Positions 33,294 through 44,889 of a stretch of DNA of 64,000 bases are shown piece after piece. The notes beneath the pieces are model-generated. The model saw only the letters and a list, made by a program, of their open reading frames with translations. It did no database searches and was not told where the DNA came from. Position numbers and translations under genes: made by a program. Positions within the stretch are counted from its first letter, which is position 1, and every line of letters starts with the position of its first letter. The DNA comes from Cytidiella melzeri (Eukaryota > Basidiomycota > Agaricomycetes > Polyporales > Irpicaceae): NCBI GenBank assembly GCA_022592445.1, contig JABYQR010000025.1, positions 124,001 through 188,000 on the forward strand, in the 5' to 3' direction.

Positions 33294-35760
33294 ATGTCCC
33301 AGAGTATTCTTGACCATGTCTCCTCAGCAATGCTGGACCTAAGGGCGAACGCATCTGCCCTCCTTCCAGAGAATGTCACAGACCTCGCTTCTACGGTGGC
33401 CTCTGACACACGACTCGCCTCCGCCGTGGTTGTGTGCGTAGGCGTAGCCACTTGGACCGTCTACTCGTATCTTCGAAACCGACACGCACCCCCTGGCCCT
33501 CCTCGGTTGCCCTTGTTGGGGAATATGCTGCAAATGCCAACACAGATGCCGTGGATTCGCTTCACAGAGTGGAGCGAGAAATACGGTGCGTGCTTCCTCT
33601 CAGTCGACATTGCAATGTACCAACTGAGCTTTGACAGGTCCCATATTCTCACTCAACATCCTTGGCCAGCAGATTGTGGTGCTGAACACCAGCAAAGCAG
33701 CCGCAGACCTGTTTGGTGAGAGGTCACGCGTGTTTTTGCATATAGATGCCTGATACTAGGACGGCTGAAAAGATCGCCGGTCGAACATTTATAGTGATCG
33801 CCCTCGTTTGATCATGGCGGGTGAGATCCTCACCGGAGGTATATTCATGGTATTTGCGCGATACGGAGAAGTGTACGCCATAACGCGACATTTGACGCTT
33901 CTCCCGAGCTAACCAATGTGTCCCAGATGGCGCAAAATGCGCCGTGCCTCTCACGAGAGTTTCAACCCACGAGCCGCAGAAAAGTACCAGCCAATCCAGG
34001 CTGAATCGGCCGCACATGCAGTGTCTCGAATTATTGCCAGCCCTCAGAGCTGGGAAGAAAATATCAAGAGGTGTGTCACGAACATTACTGAACGCGCGTC
34101 ATGGTGAAGTAAACACGAGTACTCGGAAGGTTCACAGCGTCTTCGATATTGAGCTCCATGTACGGGTGGCCGACTTTTGGCTCAGAGGGGCCTATCATCC
34201 AGCGTTTACATAGCCACACCGCTCGCATCGCAAGTGCCGTCGTCCCAGGCGCTTTCCTCGTTGACCTTATCCCGATTATGAAGTACATCCCGACCTGGAT
34301 GGCCAAGTGGAAACGTGACGGGTTGGCGTGGCATCAGGAGGAGACGGAGATGTTTGAAGGATTTAACGCTGGTGTTGCCGAGAAGATGGTGAGTAGCGTC
34401 GTGCAAATGACATCAGTAGTTGAGAGGTGTTGACGATAGAGTAGAATTCGGGCGAGGCTCAGCCATGCTTTGTCACCGAGCTTATCGAGACAGAGGATCG
34501 ACATGAACTTTCGAAGAAGGAGTCAGCATGGCTTGCGGCGATCATGGTGTAAGCTATCCAATACGACCATACACGCCTCTTTCTGACCTGACATGTTTAC
34601 GTACTAGTTCCGCTGGTGCTGAAACGGTAAGTTCTGAAGTATCAACAATGACAACACGAGTCTGAACCTCCCATGTAGACCTCTACAACCCTAATGAATT
34701 TTGTACTCGCCATGACCCTTTACCCAGACGTCATGGCGAAAGCCCAAGCTGAGCTCGACACTGTGATAGGCCGTGAGAGGGCTCCGACTTTTGAAGACAA
34801 GGCCAATCTTCCGTATATTCGAGCGATGGTTAGAGAGACTTTGCGCTGGAGACCGGTCGGGCCGTTAGGTATGTAGGTTTTGTGGTGCAGGAAAAATGCG
34901 TGTGCTGATGTGAGGGTATGTTCTGTTCAGCTGTACCGCGGCAAACGACTGAGGTGAGTGTTTTCGGTATCTCTGTCCCCGGCTGTTTCTGATTGGCTAT
35001 AAGGATGATTGGTATGAAGGCTACTTCATTCCGAAAGGTAGGCCTATTTTCAAAGAATCACGCTCCTTAGGAATGCTGAGGGCCTTCGTAGGTACTACCG
35101 TCATCGGGAACATTTGGTGAGCACTGCTGAAGACAGCTGAACCAATGATCTGACTCAATTCTCGATTACTATTATGTCCATAGGGCTATGAACAGGTGCG
35201 TATATACACACCATGGGTGCTTATGAACTATACTGATTTCTGACACCCACGTCAGGGATCCTACAATCTTCCCTGACTTTGACGCCTACCGACCCGACAG
35301 GTTCCTCGACGCCACAGGCAAGGTCGAAACTGCTCCTCCTGACACACACCAAATGGGTCATCACACTTACGGTTTCGGACGACGGTACGTAACCCCCATC
35401 CTCAACTAATATCCACCTTTGCCGAGTATTGAAAGGATGTAGGAGCTGCGTGGGCTTGAACGTCGCGAACCAAGCGCTGTTCATCGGGATCGCTACCATT
35501 TTGTGGGCGATGGTTATCAAGCCTCCGGTGGATGAGAAGGGCAACGTGGTGTTACCGTCTGCCGACGAGTGGATCGACGCTGGGGTTGTTGTGTGAGTGC
35601 CTTGTTCCCTCTTCCATTGCTTCCGCCCACGATTTCTGAATATGCGGCTTACTTTGTCTGAATCCTTGGCAGAGGTCCGGCACCGTTTGATTGTAGGATC
35701 ACGCCCCGGTTTCCTGAGGCTCGGGCGATTTTGGAAGCGAGTATTGCTGCTATGCGGTAG
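33294..35760 (+). CDS. Cytochrome P450 (P450-2)
   Basis: The start at 33294 (MSQSILDHVSSAML) leads to a membrane anchor (VVVCVGVATWTVYSYLRNR) and hinge APPGPPRLPLLGN. Exon 2 gives PIFSLNILGQQIVVLNTSKA; exon 3 gives YSDRPRLIMAGEILTGGIFM; exon 4 gives WRKMRRASHESFNPRAAEKY. The I-helix is SAGAET|TSTTLMNF, the K-helix is RETLRWRP, then DDWYEGYFIPKG, a 12-nt micro-exon (35184-35195), YRPDRFLDATGK and the haem site FGFGRR|SCVGLN. The tail (CRITPRFPEARAILEASIAA) ends at 35760. Every junction checked keeps frame. It is a paralogue of P450-1 and P450-3 with the same intron positions, so the three arose by duplication. An in-frame ATG 16 codons upstream was passed over because paralogues start at the later one. 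Substrate unknown. Confidence 0.86.
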
Positions 35761-36101
35761 GCTAGGTGTTTTTTTTGGTGGGATGTGTTGGTTCTCTGCG
35801 CGATGCCGAATATGAGCACTGGTGGATTAGTGTGCTCGTGCTCAGGCTGTGGCTCGGAGATGGGATCAAAGACACTCTGTCTGATCTCAAACAGAAGTTT
35901 GTTATGAATATTTGTACGAGGCCAGCAACTCGAAGCAGACTCACAGTCATACAAAGGCACACTCTCGTATGATAGAACGAGCGTCCCTGTCTGCATTATA
36001 ACTTGAATTAGTCTGGCAAGTTAGTTGCCTGAGCGTGCACTTCTGGTGCGTCGTGATTTTGTGACATAACAGCATTTCGAATTCAAAAAGCTCCAGTTTA
36101 G
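35761..36101. other. Intergenic region before duplicated unit A
   Basis: No gene was seen. The boundary of the duplicated segment lies at about 36102, where similarity to 47113 (inverted) begins with CCTATAAGAGC. Confidence 0.4.
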
Positions 36102-36789
36102 CCTATAAGAGCTTTGCCACGGGGGCCATGTCGGCTTGGAATTTACCACCACTGGTGGCATCCCTTCACCAACCTCGGGCTACGCAATATTCGTTTGGAG
36201 AGTCACTCCTTTGTGATTGCAGATTACCTCCGGAGACCTTCAGTGTTCCGAAGGTGCTTTAACCGGAAATTGAGGGGTTGAGCGGCGATATGCGTTTTGG
36301 GCATGGAATGACCTTGTGGGTATCTTGTCAGTACTTCATTACGGGTGACGTTCAACGTTCAACGCTTTGGGCTCGCGAACGCGGGGAACCGCCGCTTCCC
36401 AGAGTCATTGTCTGAGGTGAGCAGAGCATGCGCCGTCGCTGCAAAAGTAATAACCCTGAACAAAGACAGTCTCTGCCAGCATATGTCCATCCCAGGAGTC
36501 TGCCATACCTGCGAGATGAGCCTTGGAACAGTTACAATGGTTTTGTGTGATACAAACACAACAGGGGGCATGCTTTTGTTGGAACAAGCTGAGTGCGGGT
36601 TCTTCTCTCCTGGTTTTTTGTAGGAAGCAGCCCACTGTGTGAGTTCTTCACCTTCCATCGCTTCATCCAACTTGCTTTCAGTATTTCTACCCTCGACAAT
36701 GCTACTCTGTGCGGTAAGGGCTTAGTACCATGGACTGGTAGTCAATACTGCAGGCGGCGCCCCCTACAGCAGGATACCTGTGTAAAAAC

Positions 36790-38590
36790 CTCTACTTAGT
36801 ACTATCGCATCTGCCAACGTGCGCAGCAGGCATGCACCTCCTGGGCCGCGCCCTTTCCATCCTGGGCAACGTTCTGCAATTGCCCACGAAGTTGCGCATC
36901 AACCGTTTCACTAATGAAGTCGAGTATACAGATGGTATGTCCTAGACTTCCTCCTTGGATGCCCTGTCAACGCTAACATTACGCCGGCAGGTCCCATGTT
37001 CTCGCTGCTCGCTGGACCTACTTGGCCAACATGTTGTAGTGCTCAACACCTACAAGGTGACAGGAGACCTATCGGGTGCGTATCTTGAGTAATATGGGCT
37101 TTAGACCGCTGTGGTAATGATGAGCTGGCGCGTACATCGTCCTATAGCGATCGACCACGTCTGATCATGGCCAGTTCAATTTCTACAGAAGGTATGTTCA
37201 TACCATTCATGAGATATGGTGACCTTTAAGCTGAACGGTTCCTCAGTAATCTGAGCTCGATATAAGCGACATATTATAGATGGCGCAGTATGCGTCGTGC
37301 GTCTCACGAGAGTTGTAGCTCCAGAGCTGTTGAGAAGTACCAGCCAATTCAGGCTGAAGCGACTCACCAGGCGGTCCTCAGGATAATTGCGCAAACTAAT
37401 CACTGGGAGAGGGATGTTGAACGGTAAGCTACGAATGTATTCGAATGTTTACCAATGCAAATACAGGCACCACAAGATTCGCCGCCTCAGTCATCTTGAG
37501 CTCAGTCTTACGCTCAGTCTTACGGGTAGCCAGCGGTCGGCGCAGGGACTTGGCTCAGAATCTCGCACATCTAGCAAGGGTTAGATGTACTCCCAGGCGC
37601 TTTCCTCGGAGGCCTCATTCCAGTGATGAGATACATCCCGGCCTGGAAGTTGGAAACGCGAGGGCTTGGCATGGTACGAGAAGGAGACAAGGATGTATGA
37701 AGGGTTTAACGCTGGGGTCCTCTGTGCACATGGTAAGTACACGCAGGTGCGTATTGGTGAGCATGAGTGAATGTTAACAATTTGCAGAACGCGGGTAAGG
37801 CTTAACCGAGCTTCGTCCCGAGCTCATTTAGTTAGAAGGCAGACATGGTCTCTCGAAGAAGGCGTGTGCTTGGCTCGCCGCAGGCGTTTCGGTGTAAGCA
37901 ATGTCATATTCCGCTTCATGCAGTTGATGAATTGAACCCTTTTTAAGCATTGTTGGCGCGAAGACGGCAAGATCTCAGGGCATCGAACACAAAGAACTCA
38001 GCTCTGATACCTTGTGTAAACCGCGACGACGCTTGTGTACTACACGCTTGCTATGACGCTCTATCATACAGAGAGATCAAGCCAAAAACGATGCAGCGGT
38101 AGGTCGCGAGAGGGTTGTTTTTGAATGAATATTATTAAAGTCGCGAGAGGGTTCCGACACTTAAAGACATAGGCGACCTTGCGTAGATTCAAGCGAGTGT
38201 GCAGGAGACACTACGATGGGGACCCGTTACAGTCCCTCCGTTAGGTATCTCCTACTGACTCTCGTCAGTCAGCGTGCTCACTCAAGGCTCTGTAGGTATT
38301 CCGCAAACAGCAACAGAAGTGAGCGGCAAGTGCCCAAGTCTGAGACGTCCGTCACAGTGGGAGTCACCATTGCCGCAACCTCATTGATCACCGACAAAAC
38401 TCATGGGACATGCTCGCAGCCATGGGCTACTCTCGTAACCCAGTTCAACACCGTTCTTGCTTCTCTGTGTGTGTCGTTGAGGTGTGTACTTCTTTCTACG
38501 CCGGCTGGCTTCCACACCTCAACATCCTCCATGTGCTTCCTTGATAACTCTTACGATATTTCATCAAGCAAAATTGACCGACTCTAGACT
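36790..38590 (+). pseudogene. Cytochrome P450 pseudogene in unit A
   Basis: Fragments of a P450 like P450-1/2/3 remain in order: RHAPPGPRP then, after a frameshift, ILGNVLQLPTKLRINRFTNE; GPMFSLL with a frameshift replacing the expected DLLGQ; WRSMRRASHESCSSRAVEKY, QPIQAEATHQAVLRIIA; and the K-helix region VQETLRWGPVTVPPLG at about 38190. No haem-binding FGxGRxxCxG remains, and the part encoding most of the I-helix is scrambled. It cannot make an active enzyme. The counterpart in unit B has decayed differently, so inactivation continued after duplication. Confidence 0.78.
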
Positions 38591-39743
38591 CCGTCTGTAG
38601 TTCAAAATCGAGTGGCACCAACTGACAATACACGGGAGTTTTCTCCGACGCACTGGTGACCTTTGTCCTATGCATCACAATGCTCGAATGATCCAAGATA
38701 TTTCTGTCCGCTGCGGCAGTGGCACAAATGGACAATGTTCCACTATATAAGTGCATTGCCGTCTGATTTCCCGCCCACTGCCGTTTTCATCTTCTCTACT
38801 CACAGCCAGGGTACGCCCACACGCTTCAGCACTCGACAACAGTGACTACCTACCGCTGTCTATGACATTGCTGCTCTCCATTCCCATAATCCGGGCAAGC
38901 CTTGTCTGCTGTCCATGTAGCGGTCAGCACGACATTTTCCACGCGATGGGCGAAGTCTCTGCTCCGCAGTGCCACTCGGCATCCTGGAAATCGGCCTTGA
39001 GTACGTGATCACTTTGATCGCGCATGTCGGTCGTTTCTAATCACTATATGGATGGGAACTCCTGAACGAGTGAGCTTTGCCTTCATTGCATGTGTACGCT
39101 GACCTCTGTTGACTACAGGTATGAGCAGTGGCAAGCCTTGATAGGTGAGTAGAAACTACCCTACTCTCCACTACATGATGAAGAGGGGCTCTTGTCACAC
39201 CTCGTATGTACAGTTCCAAAATAATTCTATCACTATGTCGCTCGTTGTCGAGGAAATTCGGTCGAGCACCTGAGCTTCGAGTCGTCGAGTTTACGGTAAA
39301 CTGTAGCCAGTAGGTGTTGTTTTCGTGGACAGAGCTCAGCATGAGGCAGTCTCCCAACAATGACCGGAGACCACGGTGGCCAATGCATGTTAGGAATGCG
39401 GTACGGACGAGGGCGAGCCAACTACCCGCACGCGTCAAGTACAGTAATGCGATCACAGCCATCAAGCGATAGTGCTCTTCCACCTTCACCGTGTGATTAT
39501 AGACCTGCACTATGACCACAACGTGGCAAAACTACCTTATATCACACCCCGATATAGAAATCGCCATCAAATCGAGGAACAGGTGTCAAGTAGCAAACCG
39601 CGACCTTGACCAGAGACCGCTCTCAGACTCTGACCGCAAGCCACAGTATAAAATGCGTTCAAACATGAAGGTGTCTCGCCAGAATCTGTTCCTTTCATAT
39701 CCTCCCCCAGTCCCTTTCTCATTCATATCCCACCCTCCTCACC
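38591..39743. other. Duplicated non-coding stretch upstream of the zinc-finger gene, unit A
   Basis: This is conserved in units B and C, but open frames here do not keep the same reading across copies, which argues against coding. The stretch nearest the gene contains a likely core promoter (GTATAAAATGCG at about 39645-39656), about 90 bp before the start codon, also present in B and C. The TA at 39470-39471 is the empty site of the 732-bp element found in unit B. Confidence 0.5.
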
Positions 39744-40963
39744 ATGGCACATTACTCTTACAACGAGACCTCTACCCCTCACGCACCCTTCAATCCTGAC
39801 CATCTCACTCATCCTCTGTATCATGAGTTCATGGGTCAATTGCCTCAGCTGCCACACGACGCCATTCCATCGACGCACAACCATTGGCTAGAAGGCTCGT
39901 CGCCATTTTCACCCGCATTCCACTCTTCCCACTTGTCTCCTACGAGCAACGTTGGAGACTACCAGGAAGGAATGCACCTCGTAGATCCGTCTCCAACTTC
40001 TTGGAACCATCAAGGAGCATGGAACCCGGACATTTACGGACCCACATTCGTCCAGTGAGCTCTTGCCTCGCCGTAACGACATTGCAATTCACTGACCAAA
40101 TGTGCAGCGACGGTGACACCTATGGCGTCCCTTATTATCCCACTGAAGATCTATACCCACTGCAAGCTAACGGACACCGCGCTTTAGGACTTACTCCCCA
40201 GCTTCCTCCAGTATCCTCACACCCCGATGCTACGAGCAAAATCCCCACAATACCCTTCCCAGTCGCCATTGCTCCTGAACTGTTTCAGCTATCTGTAGCT
40301 TACGCCGACGTCAACGCCCGCAGTGCTCATCCAACGAACTTGTACGAGCAGGGTTCTGACTTGGACGCCGAAGGCGAGACCGACAAGGAAGATGACGGCG
40401 ACGAAGAGTACATGCCGTTCTCTTCACCCACTTCCAGTCGCTCTTCACACTCTCGCTACAGTCCGCCGAAATCCTCGCGAGTGTCCCAACCTACAATCAA
40501 GCTGGCCGGCACTGTGCCCTCGTCTCGCAAATCGCACCCGGGAGACTCAGAACCATCCATCCACACACTCTGCGATACCATCCCAACTCGTTTCACGCGT
40601 CGCCAAGAACCAGGAACCGGTCTGCCGAACTACAACTCGACGAACGACGCTGGCGACTTTTGCTGCGAGACTTGCCATCGCATCTTTCCGAGGGCTCGCA
40701 GGCCTGACTTTGAGCGACACGTCGATGTCCACTATCCCGAGTTGGCTAGAGGAGGGCCTCTCCTTTGCTGCGGTCTCCCCGTCGAGCAAGTCAAGAATTA
40801 TCACGAGTCGGACGTGATGGTTTTCTATGATCGACGAATGGTAGGAGGCTGCGGAAAGCTGTTTAGTCGTACCGACGCTCTGAAGAGGCACCTTGAGTCT
40901 GCTAGGAAGGGTTGCGTGGGTGACCTCTCAGGAGACTGGCACCCACCAAAGCAGCGCAAGTAG
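39744..40963 (+). CDS. C2H2-like zinc-finger protein, copy A
   Basis: Two exons (39744-40054 and 40108-40963; intron GTGAGC...TGCAG) encode about 388 residues. The N-terminal half is disordered, rich in Ser, Pro and His (MAHYSYNETSTPHAPFNPDH), with an acidic patch (DLDAEGETDKEDDGDEEY). The C-terminal part holds two fingers: CCETCHRIFPRARRPDFERH with a second His in HVDVH, and CGKLFSRTDALKRHLESARK followed by GC (a C2HC-type finger), with a Cys pair (LLCCGLP) between them. It ends in a basic HPPKQRK tail, suggesting a nuclear DNA-binding regulator (inference). The frame is intact here and in copies B and C, unlike the neighbouring P450 relics, so it may be under selection. A TATA-like box lies about 90 bp upstream. 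Targets unknown; the nearby P450s are candidates only by position. Confidence 0.8.
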
Positions 40964-41763
40964 TCCGTCCACTTGGTAGCTCTGTATACTTCCTACTCAT
41001 TACTGATAATGGTGTTGTTCTACGCCCGTCTTCTTTCTGATTTATGCTCTCTACTTTCCCGCTGTTATGTTGCTTGTTTTCCATTTGTATCACCAATTTT
41101 TGGATTGTTTGCTCGACTTCGCCTCACCGTCCTCAAAGCCATACCTTGCTAGCCTTATCATATCTCATGTAGACGATGTCCCTCAGCAATGAACACTAAC
41201 TTGATCGTCAATCTTTGGGTTTCGCCTCATGATCAGAACCAAACCGCGAATCACGAGAACGTTTCCGCTGATGTTGACACTGCGCGTTGATGTTGACGTT
41301 TGTTGCAACTGCTCACGGTCGTTGTTTGACAAAAACCCTGCGTTTGCCTCATTGCATAGACATAAGTGGTCAAACAAAGCGTCACTACCAGCAGGATATA
41401 TAGCAACCTTCAATCTCTCAAACATCGCAGCCTATTGTGACACAGCCGCCTTGCTGTTGTCAAAAATGATTACTCGTTTGGACAGATCAGCTTCAGGTCC
41501 GGGTTAACCTAGCTTACAGCTCCACAATGTACAATATAGTTAGTGTTCATTGCTGAGGGCTATCGTCTACATGAGATAGGATAAGGCTAGGAAGGTATGG
41601 CTTTGAGAACGGTGAAACGATGTTGAGCAAACAATCCAAAAATTGGTGATACAAATGGACAACAAGCAACATAACAGCGAGAAAGTAGAGAGCATAGATC
41701 AGAAAGAAGACTGGCACCCGATGGGCGTAGGACAACACCATTATCAGAGATGAGGTGGACGAA

Positions 41764-42979
41764 CTACTTGCGCTGCTTTGGTGGGTGCCAGTCTCCTGAG
41801 AGGTCACCCACGCAACCCCTCCTAGCAGACTCAAGGTGCCTCTTCAGAGCGTCGGTACGACTAAACAGCTTTCCGCAGCCTCCCACCATCCGTCGATCAT
41901 AGAAAACCATCACGTCCGACTCGTGGTAATTCTTGACTTGCTCAACGGGGAGACCGCAGCAAAGGAGAGGTCCTCCTCTAGCCAACTCGGGATAGTGGAC
42001 ATCGACGTGTCGTTCAAAGTCAGGCCTGCGAGCCCTCGGAAAGACGCGGTGGCAAGTCTCGCAGCAAAAGTCGCCAGCGTCGTTCGTCGAGTTGTAGTTC
42101 GGCAGACCGGTTCCTGGTTCTTGGCGTCGCGTAAAACGAGTTGGGATGGTATCACAGAGTGTGTGGAATGATGGTTTTGGGTCTCCCGGGTGCGATTCGC
42201 GAGACGAGGGCACAGTGCCGGCCAGCTTGATTGTAGGTTGGGACACTCGCAGGGATTTCGGCGGAGTGTAGCGAGAGTGTGAAGAGTGGCTGAAAGTGGG
42301 TGGGGAGAGTGACATGTACTCTTCATCGCCGTCATCTTCCTTGTCGGTCTCGCCTTCGGCGTCCAAGTCAGAGCCCTCCTCGTACAGATTCGTTGGATGA
42401 GTACTACGGGCGTTGATGTCGGTGTAAGCGACAGGTAGCTGAAACAGTTCAGGAGCAATGGCGACTGGGAAGGGTATCGTGGGGACTTTGCTCGTAGCAT
42501 CGGGGTGTGAGGATACTGGAGGAAGCTGGGGATTAAGTCCTAAAGCGCGGTGTCCGTTAGCTTGCAGTGAATATAGATCTTCAGTGGGATTATAAGAGAC
42601 GCCATAGGTGTCACCGTCGCTGCACTTCTCGTCAGTAATTGCCATGGCGTTACGGCGTGGTAAGAGCTCACTGGAGAAAAGTAGGACCGTAAACGTCCGG
42701 GTTCCATGCTCCTTGTTGGTTCCAAGAAGTTGGAGACGGATCTACGAGATGCATTCCTTCCTGGTAGTCTCCAACGTTGCTCGTAGGAGACAAGTGGGAA
42801 GAGCGGAATGCGGGTGAAAATGGCGACGAGCCTTCTAGCCAATGGTTGTGCGTCGATGAGATGGCGTCGTATTGCTGAGGCAATTTACCAATGAACTCAT
42901 GATACAGAGGATGAGTGAGATGGTCAGGATTGAAGGGTGCGTGAGGGGTAGAGGTCTCGTTGTAAGAGTAATGTGCCAT
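41764..42979 (-). CDS. C2H2-like zinc-finger protein, copy B
   Basis: Exons are 42672-42979 and 41764-42619 on the minus strand. The protein aligns with copy A along its whole length: MAHYSYNETSTPHAPFNPDH start, acidic DLDAEGETDKEDDGDEEYMS, finger CCETCHRVFPRARRPDFERH, second finger CGKLFSRTDALKRHLESARR and the HPPKQRK end. Differences are mostly single substitutions, with small indels near residue 35 (QLPQLPHDAIP versus KLPQQYDAIS). No stop or frameshift was seen. Its promoter-side TATAAAATGCG is kept. The 732-bp insertion lies about 276 bp upstream of the start codon and could alter expression of this copy only. Confidence 0.78.
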
Positions 42980-43254
42980 GGTGAGGAGGGTGGGATGTGG
43001 ATGAGAAAGGGACTGGGAGGAGGATATGAAAGTAACAGATTCTGGCGAGACACCTTCATGTTTGAACGCATTTTATACTGTGGCTTGCGGTCAGAGTCTG
43101 AGGGCGGTCTCTGGTCAAGGTCGCGGTTTACTACTTGACACCTGTTCCTCGATTTGATGGCGATTCCTATATCGGGGTGTGATATAAGGTAGTTTTGCCA
43201 CGTTGTGGTCATAGTGCAGGTCTATAATCACACGGTGAAGGTGGAAGAGCACTA

Positions 43255-43986
43255 CTGTGCTGTGGGGTCCTTTGCAAATAAATCGGCATGAGACAGATTG
43301 TAAAATACACAGGTACTCAAATACTTACTCAAAAATCACAGTTTTTTGACTGTTCAGTAGAATAGCATCTGATGTATGTTTTCCGGAGGTTTTCTAGACG
43401 AAAAGATGAGTTGAACGAGGGACGGCACGTTGCCGTCGTCGAGAGTCATGTTTTGCAAAAGTCCCTGCTCTTTCCGTCACAGATTGATAGGATTGTCACG
43501 CGGCAAATTGAAGCACCGCTCGGCATAGTGTGTAGCGCTCTACGACGTCTGGTGCGTATGCACCGCTAGATTCTCGGATCAGAGCGGAGTTCAAGCTCTC
43601 GTCGCTCTGTTTGTACTCTTCGTCACGCAGATGCAAAACTTCCCCGTCCCAAGCACACCCGTGTCCCCAGCACTCGATCGAAACTCACTGACACGGAGCA
43701 ATGCTATTCAAGAAACCTGTCCAGAATTTTCGAGCTGACCGCCCGACAGCATCTTTGGGATCTGGTCGGATCTGGTCAGATATAGGCCTAAGAGATGGCC
43801 CAAACCACGCCGGTAACTCTCGGTAGGCTGCGTCCCTCCTTCAAATATTACAAAAAGTACATGTATATTCATGAAGTGAATAGCTGCATATACCGAAACT
43901 TTTACCGGTACGCAAACTGTTGTGTGAGTGAGTCTGGGGGAGGATTTGCAAAAGTCCCCGCATTTGCAAAGGACCCCACAGCACAG
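43255..43986. mobile_element. 732-bp non-autonomous element with 25-bp terminal inverted repeats and TA target duplication
   Basis: The ends are exact inverted repeats of 25 bp starting CTGTGCTGTGGGGTCC and continuing TTTGCAAAT. TA (43253-43254) is duplicated at 43987-43988. Units A (39470-39471) and C (50123-50124) show the same flanks joined by a single TA, so the insertion is precise. A subterminal TTTGCAAAAGTCCC word occurs near the right end and again near 43450. The longest internal frame (43372-43569, 65 codons) does not resemble a transposase. TA duplication points to the Tc1/mariner superfamily as the source of mobility (established target preference); the link is inferred. Confidence 0.85.
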
Positions 43987-44889
43987 TATCGCTTGATGGC
44001 TGTGATCGCATTACTGTACGTTGACGCGTGCGGGTAGTTGGCTCGCCCTTGTCCGTACCGCATTGCTGACGTGCATTGGCCACCGTGGTTCCCGGTCATT
44101 GTTGGGAGACTGCCTCATGCTGAGCTCTGTCCACGAAAACAATACTTACTGGCTACACTTCACCGTAAACTCGACGACTCGAAGCTCAGATGCTCTACCG
44201 GATTTCCTCAACGACGAGTGACATCGTGATAGAACTATTTTGGAACTGTACATACGAGGTGTGACAAGAGCCCCTCTTCATCATGTAGTGGAGAGTAGGG
44301 TAGTTTCTACTCACCTATCGAGGCTTGCCACTCCTCATACCTGTAGTCAACAGAGGTCAGCGTACACATGCAATGAAGGCAAAGCTCACTCGTCCAGGAG
44401 TTCCCATCCTTATAGTGATTAGCAACGACCGACATGCGCGATCAAAGCGATCACGTACTCAAGGCTGATTTCCAGGATGCCTTTGCATTATTGCTCGAGT
44501 GGCACTGCGGAGCAGGGACTTCGCCCGTCGCGTGAAAATGTCGTGCTGACCGCTACATAGACAGCAGACAAGGCTTGCCGGGATTACGGAAATGAAGAGC
44601 AGCAATATCATAGACAGCGGTAGGGAGTCACTGTTGTCGAGTGCTGAAGCGTGTGGGCGTACCAGGTAGAGAAGATGAAAACGGCAGTGGGCGGGAAATC
44701 AGACGGCAATGCACTTATATAGTGGAACATTGTCCATTTGTGCCACTGCCGCAGCCGACAGAAATATTTAGGATCATGCGAGCATTGTGATGCATAGGAC
44801 AAAGGTCACAAGTGCGCCGGAGAAAACCCTCGTGTATTGTCAGTTGGTGCCACTCAATTTTGGACTACAGACGGAATCTGGAGTCGGGT

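Larger units (their letters stand above)
36102..41490 (+). repeat. Segmental duplication unit A (P450 pseudogene plus zinc-finger gene)
   Basis: This segment is repeated in inverted orientation at 41539-47113 (unit B) and partly at 47145-51290 (unit C). A and B share the far end (CCTATAAGAGCTTTGCCAC and GTGGCAAAGCTCTTATAGG). A and C share the near-end tail (41197-41490), which B lacks. C stops matching at about A position 38343. Units differ by small substitutions and a few indels, including a deletion in B of A's 38250-38400. Confidence 0.8.

Noticed and set aside
39512..39799. Open frame beginning MTTTWQNYLISHPD upstream of each zinc-finger gene, conserved in all three units
   Set aside because: It spans the TATA-like box and overlaps the true start out of frame; conservation is explained by recent duplication of the whole segment.
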